Assembly (NCBI GenBank): GCA_964654285.1
Contig: CAZZJC010000017.1
Coordinates: forward strand, 1 to 64,000
Source: BJHQ01 sp964654285
GTDB taxonomy: Bacteria; Planctomycetota; UBA11346
Direction of reading: 5' to 3'
Length of the DNA: 64,000 nt
Under the pieces are notes generated by a model that made no database searches, had not been told where the DNA came from, and was given only the letters and a program-made list of their open reading frames with translations. Every line of letters begins with the position of its first letter. Positions within the stretch are counted from its first letter, which is position 1. Shown here one piece after another: positions 24,501 through 33,536 of this stretch. The position numbers and the translations under genes were made by a program.

Positions 24501-26327
24501 ATGCAACGATATACGGCGTGCTGGGGACTCGACATCGGGCATTCCAGCATCAAGGCGGCCCAGGTCGTCCGCTCGGGCGACACCGTCGTGGTGCAGGCCT
24601 ACACCATCGAGCCGATCACCGTCCCAGAGAACGGCGACCGCGAGGAGGCGGTGCTCAAGGCCCTGGAGCAGCTCGCCCAGCGCGAGGAGTTCGGCTCGAC
24701 GCCGGTGATCGCCGCGCTGTCCGGGCGGCAGGTGTTCTCGCGCACCATCAACGTGCCGGTGATCAATCCCAAGACCGTCGACCGCATGGTCGAGCTGGAG
24801 GCGCGCCAGCACATCCCCGGCAACTTCGAGGAGGTCGAGTGGGCCTTCCACATGAGCCCGTCGGCCGAAGGCGGCTCGAACGACGTGGCCCTGTTCGCGG
24901 TGAAGCGCGAGGTCATCCAGGAGATGATGGCCAAGTGCAAGAAGGTCGGCATCAACCTCGTCGGCGTGTCGGTGTCGTCGGTCGCGCTCTACAACTTCGT
25001 GCGCTACGACCAGGTCTTCCCCGAGGATGAGACCGTCATCATCCTCGATGTCGGGGCCGAGAACACCGATCTCGTGTTCTACCAGGGCGATTCGGTGTCG
25101 ATGGCCAGCCTGTCGGTGTCGGGCAATGACATCACCAAGGGCTTCATGCGGAAGTTCCGGGTCTCCTTCGAGGAGGCCGAGGCGCTCAAGCGCCAGGTCG
25201 GCGACAGCCGCCAGGCGGAGAAGATCATCAAGGTCATCGAAGGCACCCTGGGCGACCTGACGAGCGAGATCCAGCGCCGCATCGGCTTCCACAAGTCGCA
25301 GGCGCCGAACGCCAAGCTCGACAACCTGGTGATTTCGGGCTCGACCTTCAAGCTGCCCGGCCTGCCGGAATACCTCGCCGAGCGCCTGCGCTACACCGTC
25401 AACATCCTCGAAGACCTCGACAAGGTGCAGGTCGCGCCCGGGCTCGAACGCGAGCATTTCCTCCACGACCTGCAATCCCTTGGCGTCGCGATGGGCCTCG
25501 CCCTGCAAGGTGTCGGCGCGGCCAAGGCCGACATCAACCTGATCCCGACCCAGGACCGCCTGCACCGCATCCTGAAATCCAAGCGCTGGGCCGCGGTGGC
25601 GGCGGTGGTGCTGCTCGGCTCGGCCTTCGCGGTCCAGTACACCAAGAGCGAGGCGCTGCTGCACGAGAACCTCGAACTGGAGCAGAGCATCCGCAAGTTC
25701 GACGAGGACCACAAGAAGGACACCCAGCAGGCCAAGGCGGTCCTCAGCAAGGTCGTCCCGACCGCCGATGAGCTGCGCGTCTTCCAGCCCATGGGGCATC
25801 ATCTCGGGCTGGCTACGGCGGTGCTCGAAGGCGTCTCGCAGGCCATCGCCGGGGTGGCGCTGCGCGCGGGACCGATCGGCGATGCCGCCACCCCGGCCGA
25901 CAAGGGCGGCGATCCGCTCCTGCAGGCGGTCTACCTGGACACCGTCACCCTCGATACCCTGCCGGCCGGGACGGTCTTCCGTCCGCTGTCCATGCCGCGC
26001 CGGGTCACGGTGAAGGTCCGCATCCCGATGGTCGAAGGCCGCGCCAAGTGGCAGGAGGTCCGCAACCAGGTGCTCGAGGCCCTGCGCAGCGTCCCGGTGC
26101 CGGAATCGCTCAAGGCCCAGTTCAAGGACAAGGGCGCCACCCTCTTCGATCCCGGCATGGTGAAGCTGATCAGCGAGCCGGAATCCACCAGCGGATTCCA
26201 TTACATCAATGAGACCTACATCGATCCGGTAAGCGGCGATGGCCGCGAGGACAAGCAGGCGCGCACCATCAAGGAGCGCCGGGCCGAGTTCGAATGCCTC
26301 ATCAGCCCCAAGGAGGCCGCGAAGTGA
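24501..26327 (+). CDS. pilM: PilM-like pilus assembly ATPase fused to a PilN-like domain
   Basis: A 608-residue protein. Residues 1-350 are PilM/actin-like: WGLDIGHSSIKAAQV phosphate loop, VIILDVGAENTDLVFYQ, VISGSTFKLPGLPEYL. Next comes a membrane segment at about 363-380 (WAAVAAVVLLGSAFAVQY), a coiled coil (ALLHENLELEQSIRKFDEDH) and a periplasmic PilN-like part. PilM docks under the inner membrane and binds the PilN tail to build the type IV pilus or type II secretion platform; fusing them removes the separate tail. It heads a three-gene overlapping operon. A similar PilM-headed cluster in Akkermansia (Amuc_1098-1102) is known. Confidence 0.8.
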   Translation: MQRYTACWGLDIGHSSIKAAQVVRSGDTVVVQAYTIEPITVPENGDREEAVLKALEQLAQREEFGSTPVIAALSGRQVFSRTINVPVINPKTVDRMVELEARQHIPGNFEEVEWAFHMSPSAEGGSNDVALFAVKREVIQEMMAKCKKVGINLVGVSVSSVALYNFVRYDQVFPEDETVIILDVGAENTDLVFYQGDSVSMASLSVSGNDITKGFMRKFRVSFEEAEALKRQVGDSRQAEKIIKVIEGTLGDLTSEIQRRIGFHKSQAPNAKLDNLVISGSTFKLPGLPEYLAERLRYTVNILEDLDKVQVAPGLEREHFLHDLQSLGVAMGLALQGVGAAKADINLIPTQDRLHRILKSKRWAAVAAVVLLGSAFAVQYTKSEALLHENLELEQSIRKFDEDHKKDTQQAKAVLSKVVPTADELRVFQPMGHHLGLATAVLEGVSQAIAGVALRAGPIGDAATPADKGGDPLLQAVYLDTVTLDTLPAGTVFRPLSMPRRVTVKVRIPMVEGRAKWQEVRNQVLEALRSVPVPESLKAQFKDKGATLFDPGMVKLISEPESTSGFHYINETYIDPVSGDGREDKQARTIKERRAEFECLISPKEAAK

Positions 26328-27481
26328 AAGATCTCCGGCCCTACTGGTTCTGGATCGTCGCCGGCCTGCTCATCCTCGCCGGCCTGGTCCTGCCCTTCGT
26401 CCTCGAACCGACCGAGAACGGCAAGACCGCCTCCGAGGCCGCCAGGGCCCTCACCACCATGCATGGCAGGCTCAAGGATCTGCGCGCCCGGGCGGAAAAG
26501 GATCCGATCGCGGTCTTCAATCCCATGGACCGCCGCGACCAGGACGAACTGCTCAACAAGTACCTGGTCACCACGCGCTGGATCGAGATGGATCCGACCA
26601 TCGAGCGCTATCGCGCGCAGCGCCAGATCATCCTGGAGCACCTGGGCAAGCGGTCGGCGGCGTTGGGCGTCGATCTGACCGAGAAGACCGATCCCAACGA
26701 ATGGAAGGACGCCTACGAGAAGGAGACCGCCGAGTTCCTGCTCACGCTCTTCAAGGCCGGCAGCATCGTCCTGCCCGGCTTCCCGGCCAACGGCCTGGCC
26801 CCGGTCGACAAGGATCTCAAGGAAAAAGGCGAACTCCGCATGATCGCCGGCCTGGAGACCTATTCCGGCGATGTCGCCGGCATGACTTCGCGCTGGCCGG
26901 AACTGCGATTGAAGTTCCGCATCCTGCAGACCCTGGGCGCACGCATCATGCCGACCACCGGGACGGTGAAGCCCAATCCCGTGCTCGATGCCCAGCCCCG
27001 ATTGTCCAAGGAAGCCGTGACGGCCCAGGCCAGCATCCAGCAGGTCACCTGGAAGGAGCTCTCGGCGAAGGCGGCCGATCCGGAACTCGCCAACATCGCC
27101 ACCATCACCACGCTCGAACTCAAGCTGATCGGCGCGCCCGCCGCCCTGACCGCCACCCTCGCCGCCATCGAGCGCAACGACGAGTCCCAGCCGGTGATCG
27201 CCGTCATCGGCGCTGAACTGCAGCGCCGTGAGGATTTCAGGGACAAAGAGCGCCTGGACGTCGATTACGAGACCGCGATCGCCACCCTCCAGATCGCGGT
27301 GATCGACTTCAGCAAGGGCGGCACCAGGAATGACGGCGGTTCATCCGCCGGCCGCGCTCCGGCGGCGCCAAGGCTCCCGTCCGGTCCTGCGCCCGCAGGA
27401 ACGTTGCCCGGCATGACCCCGCCGGGAGCGCCGCCCACGATCCCACCGCCCGGTCCCGGCAAGACGGGAGGACAGCCATGA
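26324..27481 (+). CDS. Bitopic inner-membrane protein, probable PilO-position component
   Basis: A 385-residue protein starting at GTG 26324, which overlaps the pilM stop, with AAGGAGG at 26310-26316. One membrane helix lies near the start (WFWIVAGLLILAGLVLPFVL, 8-27), then helical and mixed periplasmic sequence, and a Pro/Gly-rich tail (residues about 350-385). The position after PilM/N and the topology fit the PilO or Amuc_1100 place in the pilus platform, but sequence similarity is not obvious. The next gene starts inside its stop codon (ATGA). Confidence 0.6.
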   Translation: MKDLRPYWFWIVAGLLILAGLVLPFVLEPTENGKTASEAARALTTMHGRLKDLRARAEKDPIAVFNPMDRRDQDELLNKYLVTTRWIEMDPTIERYRAQRQIILEHLGKRSAALGVDLTEKTDPNEWKDAYEKETAEFLLTLFKAGSIVLPGFPANGLAPVDKDLKEKGELRMIAGLETYSGDVAGMTSRWPELRLKFRILQTLGARIMPTTGTVKPNPVLDAQPRLSKEAVTAQASIQQVTWKELSAKAADPELANIATITTLELKLIGAPAALTATLAAIERNDESQPVIAVIGAELQRREDFRDKERLDVDYETAIATLQIAVIDFSKGGTRNDGGSSAGRAPAAPRLPSGPAPAGTLPGMTPPGAPPTIPPPGPGKTGGQP

Positions 27482-29331
27482 GCGCCCGCGACCTCATGAT
27501 CGCCCACGGCGAGAAACTGGCCCTGGTACTGATCGCCGGCTTCGCCAGTTGGCAGGTGTATTCCGTCTACACCAACTCCGATCTGCGACCGGGCACCGAG
27601 AAGAACGAACTCTCGAAGCAGAAGATCCAGGACGACATCGACTACGTCAAGAAACGCCGCGCCGATCTCTCGGTCCCCAAGCTCGAACCACCACCGCCGT
27701 TCCTGGAGCAGTTGCAGGCCCGTATGGGGGTGAAGATCGAGGCGGGGGAATTGCCGGCCTTCCTCACCGTCCATCCCGACCTGCCGCCGGTCACCGAACG
27801 CACGGTCTTCCCTTACCTCTACCAGGTTCTCCCGGTCGAGGTCGCTGCAACCGACCGGCTGGGTGCGGTGGAACTCCTCTTCGCGATGCCGGAATCCAAG
27901 GATGTGGACGCGACCAAGCGCTACTCCGACGCACCTGTCGCGACCTGGAAGCGCAATGACCGTGGGATCATCATCAACAAGGCCCAGCGCGAGGCGATCC
28001 AGGTCGAGGTCTCGGCCGGCGACAAGCCCTGGCGTCCGGTGCAGGGTGCCGGGGTCAGCAAGGACGGCATCATCCCGCTGGCGCAGCTCAAGAAGGACAA
28101 GGACGGCAGGCTCAAACTGAAGCTCGAAGACGTCGAGACCTGGTCCGAGCACAAGTTCCGCACCCGGTTGATCGTGCGCGCCACCGGCATGCCGCTGCCG
28201 CCTACCGAGGAAGTCCTCAAGGGTGGCGTGCCCGGCAGCATCCTGGTCTATCCGGGGCGCTATGCAGACGACGACAAACCTGAGAAGAAAGACCTCAACA
28301 CTTGGCACCAGTGGCTGCGCGACAAGCCGGCGTTCGTGCAGAAATTCCTCACCGGCAGCACGGAGGTCCAGGTTCCTGGCACCGCCCTGGTGAAGGGCGA
28401 ACGCTACTACTTCAGCGAACCGACAGTGTCTGAACCGGTGATGGTGACGTCGAAGCTGCGCTTCGTGCTCAAGGCCGGCCGGCGCGATGCCAACGCCAAT
28501 GAAGGAGGCACCGAGCACAAGGCGACCATTCTGCTAACCGCCCTCATCGAAAAGGACGGAGCCAAGGATGGAGAAGGCTCCTTGTGGCTGAAGAAACCAA
28601 TCACCTATAACCTCAAGGTCGGAGACACGCTCGGAAAGTCAGAGACCCCGCCAAGTCCCTTCGATGACAGGGCGATTGCCGTCGATCTCACCACGCCATT
28701 CGTGGTCACCGCGGTGGAGGACGTCAGGCGCGTCCTGTACTGGGAGGTCAAGGTCAAATCCCGTACGGGTGGTGGCAAGGAACTGTCCTACGTCGGCAAG
28801 GAACAGAAATCGGTCGAGGTCACCTTGACCAATCCCAAAACCGGCCAAGTCGTGAAGTTGACGCCCCTGCTCAACATCCCACCGCCAGCGGGCAAATCAT
28901 TTGCCATCTATCCGAAACAGATGGGTGAGGGTTGCAACGAAGAGGCGATCTTCCTCAAGGATCCACCCAGTTTCCGCAGCTTCGGCGTGCGGCCGATCGA
29001 GCCCAAGACCTGGGAGAAGGACCAGGGCCCGCTGCCCAAGCTCGCCGAGAGCATCGCCAAGAGGAACCCGGCGATCGCCACGCGCTACACCACTGACACC
29101 ACCTACCTCGAACTCGCCGACGGCCGGATCATCTACTACTCGCCGGTGCTGAAGGAGGTCCAGGTGTGGCCGGAGGAGAAGGAGAAGCCGAAACCGGTGG
29201 AGCCCCCGAAGCAGGCAGAGCCGGCGAATCCGCCGGTTGGAGGGACGCCGCCGCCGGTCCCGGTCCAGCCGAAGAACCATCAGGGACCAACGCCGCCGCC
29301 AGGCAAAACGACTCCCACCCGCCCAAGGTAG
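27478..29331 (+). CDS. Bitopic membrane protein of the pilus-like operon
   Basis: A 617-residue protein. There is a short cytoplasmic start, one membrane segment (LALVLIAGFASWQVYSVY, about 12-29), then a large periplasmic region with three or more beta-rich blocks (about 90-240, 300-420, 430-560) and a Pro-rich C-terminus (about 565-617). Its start overlaps the preceding stop, so its stoichiometry is likely tied to the PilM/N-like proteins. No family was recognised; by position it could be a PilP-like or platform-to-secretin linker. No secretin gene is present in the window. Confidence 0.6.
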   Translation: MSARDLMIAHGEKLALVLIAGFASWQVYSVYTNSDLRPGTEKNELSKQKIQDDIDYVKKRRADLSVPKLEPPPPFLEQLQARMGVKIEAGELPAFLTVHPDLPPVTERTVFPYLYQVLPVEVAATDRLGAVELLFAMPESKDVDATKRYSDAPVATWKRNDRGIIINKAQREAIQVEVSAGDKPWRPVQGAGVSKDGIIPLAQLKKDKDGRLKLKLEDVETWSEHKFRTRLIVRATGMPLPPTEEVLKGGVPGSILVYPGRYADDDKPEKKDLNTWHQWLRDKPAFVQKFLTGSTEVQVPGTALVKGERYYFSEPTVSEPVMVTSKLRFVLKAGRRDANANEGGTEHKATILLTALIEKDGAKDGEGSLWLKKPITYNLKVGDTLGKSETPPSPFDDRAIAVDLTTPFVVTAVEDVRRVLYWEVKVKSRTGGGKELSYVGKEQKSVEVTLTNPKTGQVVKLTPLLNIPPPAGKSFAIYPKQMGEGCNEEAIFLKDPPSFRSFGVRPIEPKTWEKDQGPLPKLAESIAKRNPAIATRYTTDTTYLELADGRIIYYSPVLKEVQVWPEEKEKPKPVEPPKQAEPANPPVGGTPPPVPVQPKNHQGPTPPPGKTTPTRPR

Positions 29332-29406
29332 GCAGCGGGTTCACCTCTGCGCAGCGCAGGCGCGGGTGCGGTTGCCCTGTCTCTGCTGCACGCCACGCTG
29401 CCGCGC

Positions 29407-30147
29407 ATGACTGCGTTCAGCGCCAATCTCAACAAGATCGCCCTGCTGCGGAACACCCGCGATTGCGGGTATCCCTCGCTCGAATCCGCGGCGCGCTGGT
29501 GTCTCGATGCCGGCGCGCACGGGATCACCGTGCATCCCAGGCCGGATCGCCGCCACACCCGGCCCGCCGACGTGACGCTCCTGCGCGCCCTGACGCGCAG
29601 CCGCAAGGTCGAGTTCAACATCGAAGGCTTTCCCGACGAATCGTTCCTCGGCCTGGTCATCGCGAACCGGCCGGACCAGTGCACCCTGGTGCCGGATGAA
29701 CCGGACCAGCGCACCAGCGACCATGGCTGGGACTGCGCCCGGCACCAGGAACTGCTCACCCGCGTCTGCACGCGGCTCAAGGCGGCCGGCATCCGGGTGT
29801 CGCTGTTCATCGACCCCGAACCCGCCGCCGCCGCCCAGGCCGCCGCGGCGGGCGCCGACCGGGTCGAGCTCTACACCGAGCCCTACGCCCTGGCGCATCC
29901 GACCAGCGATCGCGCGGCGGTGCTGGCGCGCTACCGCGCCACCGCCGAGGCTGCGACCCGTGCCGGCCTGGGCATCAACGCCGGCCACGACCTGAACCTC
30001 GCGAACCTCGGCGAATTCCTCGCCACCGTGCCCAAGGTCGAAGAGGTCTCGATCGGCCACGCGCTGGTCAGCGACGCGCTCGAACTCGGCATGCCCGAGG
30101 CCGTGCGCCGTTACGTCGCGATCTGCACCGGCCAGGAAACGCGATGA
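29407..30147 (+). CDS. pdxJ: Pyridoxine 5'-phosphate synthase
   Basis: A 246-residue TIM-barrel enzyme that joins 1-deoxyxylulose 5-phosphate and 3-amino-2-oxopropyl phosphate in vitamin B6 synthesis. Catalytic residues are present: His in TVHPRPDRRH (about 43), Glu in FNIEGFPDE (about 75), Glu in RVELYTEPYA (about 155) and His in INAGHDLNL (about 195). The N-terminal strand SANLNKIALLRNTRD differs from the common NIDHVATLRQARG type but occupies the same place. Its stop overlaps the bioF start (ATGA), coupling a PLP-synthesis gene to a PLP-using enzyme. Confidence 0.93.
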   Translation: MTAFSANLNKIALLRNTRDCGYPSLESAARWCLDAGAHGITVHPRPDRRHTRPADVTLLRALTRSRKVEFNIEGFPDESFLGLVIANRPDQCTLVPDEPDQRTSDHGWDCARHQELLTRVCTRLKAAGIRVSLFIDPEPAAAAQAAAAGADRVELYTEPYALAHPTSDRAAVLARYRATAEAATRAGLGINAGHDLNLANLGEFLATVPKVEEVSIGHALVSDALELGMPEAVRRYVAICTGQETR

Positions 30148-31361
30148 GCGATCGCGCCGAACCCCGCGCCGGGATCGCGGCCGAACTCGCTGAGATCGCC
30201 GCCGAGGGCCGTCTGCGCCAACGGCCCGTGCTCGATTCAGCCTGCGACCGCACCATCGTCCTGGTCGACGGCAAACGGAAACGGCTGATCAACTGGGCCG
30301 CGAACGACTACCTCGGCGCAAGCCAGGAGCTCATCGTCCGCAACGGCGCCTTCCGCGCCCTGCGCTCGTACGGAGCCGGTTCGGGTTCGGCGCGGCTGCT
30401 CGCCGGCGGCCTGCGCATCCACCGCCAGTTCGAGCAGCGCATCGCGAAATTCCTCGGCACCCAGGACGCGCTTCTGACCACGACCGGCTTCCAGGCCAAC
30501 CTCGCGGCGGTGGTGGCGCTCGCGGGCGATCCGCAGGATGCGATCGTGCTCGACCGCCTCTGCCATGCGTCGACCTACGACGGCGCGCGCCAGGCGGCGG
30601 GGCAGCTCCTGCGCTTCCGCCACAACGACGCTGCCGATCTCGAACTCCAGCTCACCCGCTGCGCCTCGGCCCGGCGCATCCTGGTCTGCATCGAATCGGT
30701 GTACTCGATGGACGGCGATGAGGCGCCGCTCGCCGCGCTCGCCGCCGTCTGCCGCAGGCACCGCGCCCTGCTCCTGGTCGACGAGGCGCACGCCCTTGGC
30801 GTCCTCGGCCCCGGCGGACGCGGCCTGTGCGCCGAAACCGGCGTGCGGCCGGATCTCATCGTCGGCACCTGCTCGAAATCCCTGGGCAGCCAGGGGGGAT
30901 TCATCGCCGCCGACCCCGAGATCGTCGAGCTGGTGGTGAACCGCGGCCGCAGCTTCATCTTCTCGACCGCGCCCTGCCCGGCCGCGATCGGCGCCGCGTA
31001 TGCCGCTGTCGGCTGGCTCGTCGACCATCCCGATCTGCCGGCCGCGCTGCAGCAGTCGATCCAGGAGCTGCGCCGCGGCCTGCGCGCGCAGGGCTGGGAT
31101 GTGCCCGAGGGCCGCAGCGCGATCATCCCGATCGTGGTCGGCGACGAGCAGGCCGCGCTCGCGCTCGCCCGGCGCCTGCGCGACCTCGGCCACCACTGCC
31201 CCGCGATCCGTCCGCCCACCGTGCCGGCCGGTTCGTGCCGCCTGCGGATCAGCGTGTCGCGCGCCCACACTGCCGCCGACAAGCGCCGGCTGCTCAAGGC
31301 GCTGGCGTCGGTGCGGGGCGAGCCAACGGTTCCTTCGGGAAATGCGAAGGCCACGCCATGA
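30144..31361 (+). CDS. bioF: 8-amino-7-oxononanoate synthase family (AONS) enzyme
   Basis: A 405-residue alpha-oxoamine synthase. AONS condenses pimeloyl thioester and L-alanine with PLP in biotin synthesis. Typical motifs: WAANDYLGAS (about 52), GAGSGSARLLAGGLRIHRQFE (substrate loop), ESVYSMDGDEAP, LLVDEAHALGVLGPGGRG and GTCSKSLGSQGGF with the Schiff-base lysine at about 245. Related family members use glycine (KBL) or serine (SPT); the context carries no other biotin gene, so the substrate is inferred. It overlaps both neighbours by ATGA. Confidence 0.88.
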   Translation: MSDRAEPRAGIAAELAEIAAEGRLRQRPVLDSACDRTIVLVDGKRKRLINWAANDYLGASQELIVRNGAFRALRSYGAGSGSARLLAGGLRIHRQFEQRIAKFLGTQDALLTTTGFQANLAAVVALAGDPQDAIVLDRLCHASTYDGARQAAGQLLRFRHNDAADLELQLTRCASARRILVCIESVYSMDGDEAPLAALAAVCRRHRALLLVDEAHALGVLGPGGRGLCAETGVRPDLIVGTCSKSLGSQGGFIAADPEIVELVVNRGRSFIFSTAPCPAAIGAAYAAVGWLVDHPDLPAALQQSIQELRRGLRAQGWDVPEGRSAIIPIVVGDEQAALALARRLRDLGHHCPAIRPPTVPAGSCRLRISVSRAHTAADKRRLLKALASVRGEPTVPSGNAKATP

Positions 31362-31888
31362 ACCCGCCCAGGAATCCAGGCTTGCTGCTCAACGAACAGG
31401 ACGTTTTTGATCTTGCCACCGTATTCAGCGAGTCGCAGGTGCGTTACCTGATCGTCGGTGGTCTGGCCGTGGTCGCCCACGGCTTCACCCGCTTGACCAT
31501 GGATGTCGATCTCGTGGTGGGGTTTGGCGACGGCAATGAGGAGCGTGCCATCACGGCGTTGAAGCGTCTCGGCTACCAGCCGCGCATACCGGAGGCCATC
31601 GAATCCTTCCTCGATTCCCAGAAGCGGAAGATCTGGTCCAGGGACAAAGACATGATCGTCTTCACGGTCTGGAAAGGGACCTCCGAGGTGGATCTCTTCC
31701 TGCAGGCGCCTTTCGATTTCGCGGCGGCCTATGCGGACGCCGTTTGGAAAGCTGGCGATGAAGCGGGATCGATCCACCTGCCATTCATTGATGTCCAACG
31801 CCTGATCGCCATGAAACAGACGGCGCAACGACCGAAGGATCTCGAGGACATCCGGAACCTCCGTTCGTTGTGGGGAGACAGACCATGA
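31358..31888 (+). CDS. MNT-type nucleotidyltransferase (AbiEii/DUF6036-like)
   Basis: A 176-residue protein with the nucleotidyltransferase signature: VRYLIVGGLAVVAHGF then TMDVDLVV, that is a GG helix followed by D-x-D. A later acidic strand, SEVDLFLQAP, can supply the third carboxylate. Such proteins occur as toxins or antitoxins of MNT/HEPN or AbiE type modules that modify tRNA or a partner protein. It starts inside the bioF stop (ATGA) and ends overlapping the small downstream gene, an arrangement usual for two-gene modules. Confidence 0.8.
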   Translation: MNPPRNPGLLLNEQDVFDLATVFSESQVRYLIVGGLAVVAHGFTRLTMDVDLVVGFGDGNEERAITALKRLGYQPRIPEAIESFLDSQKRKIWSRDKDMIVFTVWKGTSEVDLFLQAPFDFAAAYADAVWKAGDEAGSIHLPFIDVQRLIAMKQTAQRPKDLEDIRNLRSLWGDRP

Positions 31889-32112
31889 CCATGGATCCCC
31901 AGGAACTGGCGCAACGACGGCGCGAGGCGGACCTGCCGTTCTGGGTCAAGCTGCGCTGGATCGCCCAGACCTCGCGGCTGGTGCGACGGCTTCAGGCGGC
32001 TTCCCGGGTGGAACCTCCGGCATGGGCCAGAAGCGATCAACGTGTTACCACGTCCCCAGCAGTCTCAGCCGCCCCTGCCGCGCCGATTCTGTCCGCACCG
32101 CCGCCACGATGA
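31885..32112 (+). CDS. Small partner of the nucleotidyltransferase
   Basis: A 75-residue protein. The N-terminal half (MTMDPQELAQRRREADLPFW, then VKLRWIAQTSRLVRRL) is strongly amphipathic and basic; the C-terminal half is Ala/Pro/Ser-rich and disordered. ATG 31885 overlaps the nucleotidyltransferase stop, and a second ATG follows at 31891. I know similar small proteins beside DUF6036-type nucleotidyltransferases only by recollection. A toxin-antitoxin pairing is inferred from the overlap and size. Confidence 0.6.
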   Translation: MTMDPQELAQRRREADLPFWVKLRWIAQTSRLVRRLQAASRVEPPAWARSDQRVTTSPAVSAAPAAPILSAPPPR

Positions 32113-32129
32113 TCGCGCCCGGAGCATCC

Positions 32130-33536
32130 ATGCCCGACCACCTCCTCGATCCCGCCACCTGCCAGCGCCTGCTGTCGGCGGCGCTGGAACGCGGCGGCGA
32201 TTTCGCCGACGTCTTCGCCGAACGCTCCTCCAGCCGGTCGCTGGTGTTCGAGGAGCGCAAGGTGAAGGCGGCGAGCGAGCACCGCGGCCTCGGCGTCGGC
32301 ATCCGCGTCGTCACCGGCGAGCGCACCGGCTACGCCTACTGCGAGGAACTCGACGAGAAGACCCTGCTCGCCACGGCCCGGCGCGCGGCGGCGATCGCCA
32401 GCGGCGCACCGGCGACGCAGACCCCGTTGAGCGAGCGCGTCGGCCCGCCCGGCCGCTACCAGACGACCCGGCCGATGGCGGGCATCGGCGTCGACGAGCG
32501 CATCGGCCTGGTGCGCGGCGCCTGCGAACGCGCCTACTCCCGCGATGGCCGGATCTCGTGGGTCTCGGTCAGCCTGGGCGACCAGGAGCAACAGGTCACC
32601 ATCGCGGCGAGCGACGGGACGTTCGTGTCCGACCGCAGGCCCCTGCTGCGCCTGGTCGTCTCGGCCTATGCCAGCGACGGGTCGCGCCGCGAGCACGGCT
32701 ACGAGAACCTGGGCGGCCGCGCCGGCCGCGAACGCCTGGACGAGGCCGCCATCGAACGCACCGCCGACGAGGCCGTCCGCCGCGCCCTCCTGCTGCTCAC
32801 CGCCGACGAGGCCCCGGCCGGCGAGATGCCGGTGGTGCTCGGGCCCGGCAACTGCGGCGTGCTCATCCATGAGGCGGTCGGCCACGGCCTGGAGGCCGAC
32901 TTCACCCGCAAGGGCGTGAGCTGCTTCAGCGGACGGATCGGCGAGATGGTCGCGAGTCCGCTGGTGAGCGTGGTCGATGACGGGACGATTCCGGGCGATC
33001 GCGGCGCGCTTGCCATTGACGACGAGGGCGTGCCGGCCGGGCGCACGGTGCTGATCGAACGCGGCAGGCTGGTCGGCTATCTCCAGGACCGCCTCTCGGC
33101 GCGCCTGACCGGGGCCGCCCTGACCGGCAACGGCCGGCGCGAATCCTACGCCCACGTGCCGATGCCGCGCATGCGCTGCACCTATCTCGCCGGCGGCGAC
33201 GGCGACCCGGCCGACATCATCCGATCCGTGAAACGCGGCCTGTATGTCGCGGCCATCGGCGGTGGTTCAGTCGACATCACCAAGGGCGATTTCAACTTCA
33301 CGGTCACCGAAGGGTACCGCATCGAGGATGGCCGGATCACCGTTCCGGTGCGCGGCGCCACCCTGATCGGCAACGGCCCGGAGGCGATGCGCCGGGTCGA
33401 ACGCACCGGTCGCGACTGGGCCGTGTCCGCCGATGGCGGCACCTGCGGCAAGGAGGGCCAGGGTGCGCCGGTCAACGACGGCATGCCGACCACCCTCGTC
33501 GGCGCCCTCGTGGTGGGCGGAAAGGGGAAGCCATGA
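32130..33536 (+). CDS. tldD: TldD metalloprotease subunit
   Basis: A 468-residue TldD/PmbA family protein. TldD-TldE heterodimers degrade unfolded or small peptides and process some ribosomal peptides and antitoxins. The zinc motif HEAVGHGLEAD is at His247-His251, and a conserved Gly/Asp-rich C-terminal half ends in GALVVGGKGKP. ATG 32130 is chosen because GGAG lies 6-9 bp upstream; an in-frame ATG at 32109 adds seven residues. Its stop overlaps tldE (ATGA). A putative toxin-antitoxin pair lies directly upstream, which may or may not be meaningful. Confidence 0.93.
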   Translation: MPDHLLDPATCQRLLSAALERGGDFADVFAERSSSRSLVFEERKVKAASEHRGLGVGIRVVTGERTGYAYCEELDEKTLLATARRAAAIASGAPATQTPLSERVGPPGRYQTTRPMAGIGVDERIGLVRGACERAYSRDGRISWVSVSLGDQEQQVTIAASDGTFVSDRRPLLRLVVSAYASDGSRREHGYENLGGRAGRERLDEAAIERTADEAVRRALLLLTADEAPAGEMPVVLGPGNCGVLIHEAVGHGLEADFTRKGVSCFSGRIGEMVASPLVSVVDDGTIPGDRGALAIDDEGVPAGRTVLIERGRLVGYLQDRLSARLTGAALTGNGRRESYAHVPMPRMRCTYLAGGDGDPADIIRSVKRGLYVAAIGGGSVDITKGDFNFTVTEGYRIEDGRITVPVRGATLIGNGPEAMRRVERTGRDWAVSADGGTCGKEGQGAPVNDGMPTTLVGALVVGGKGKP

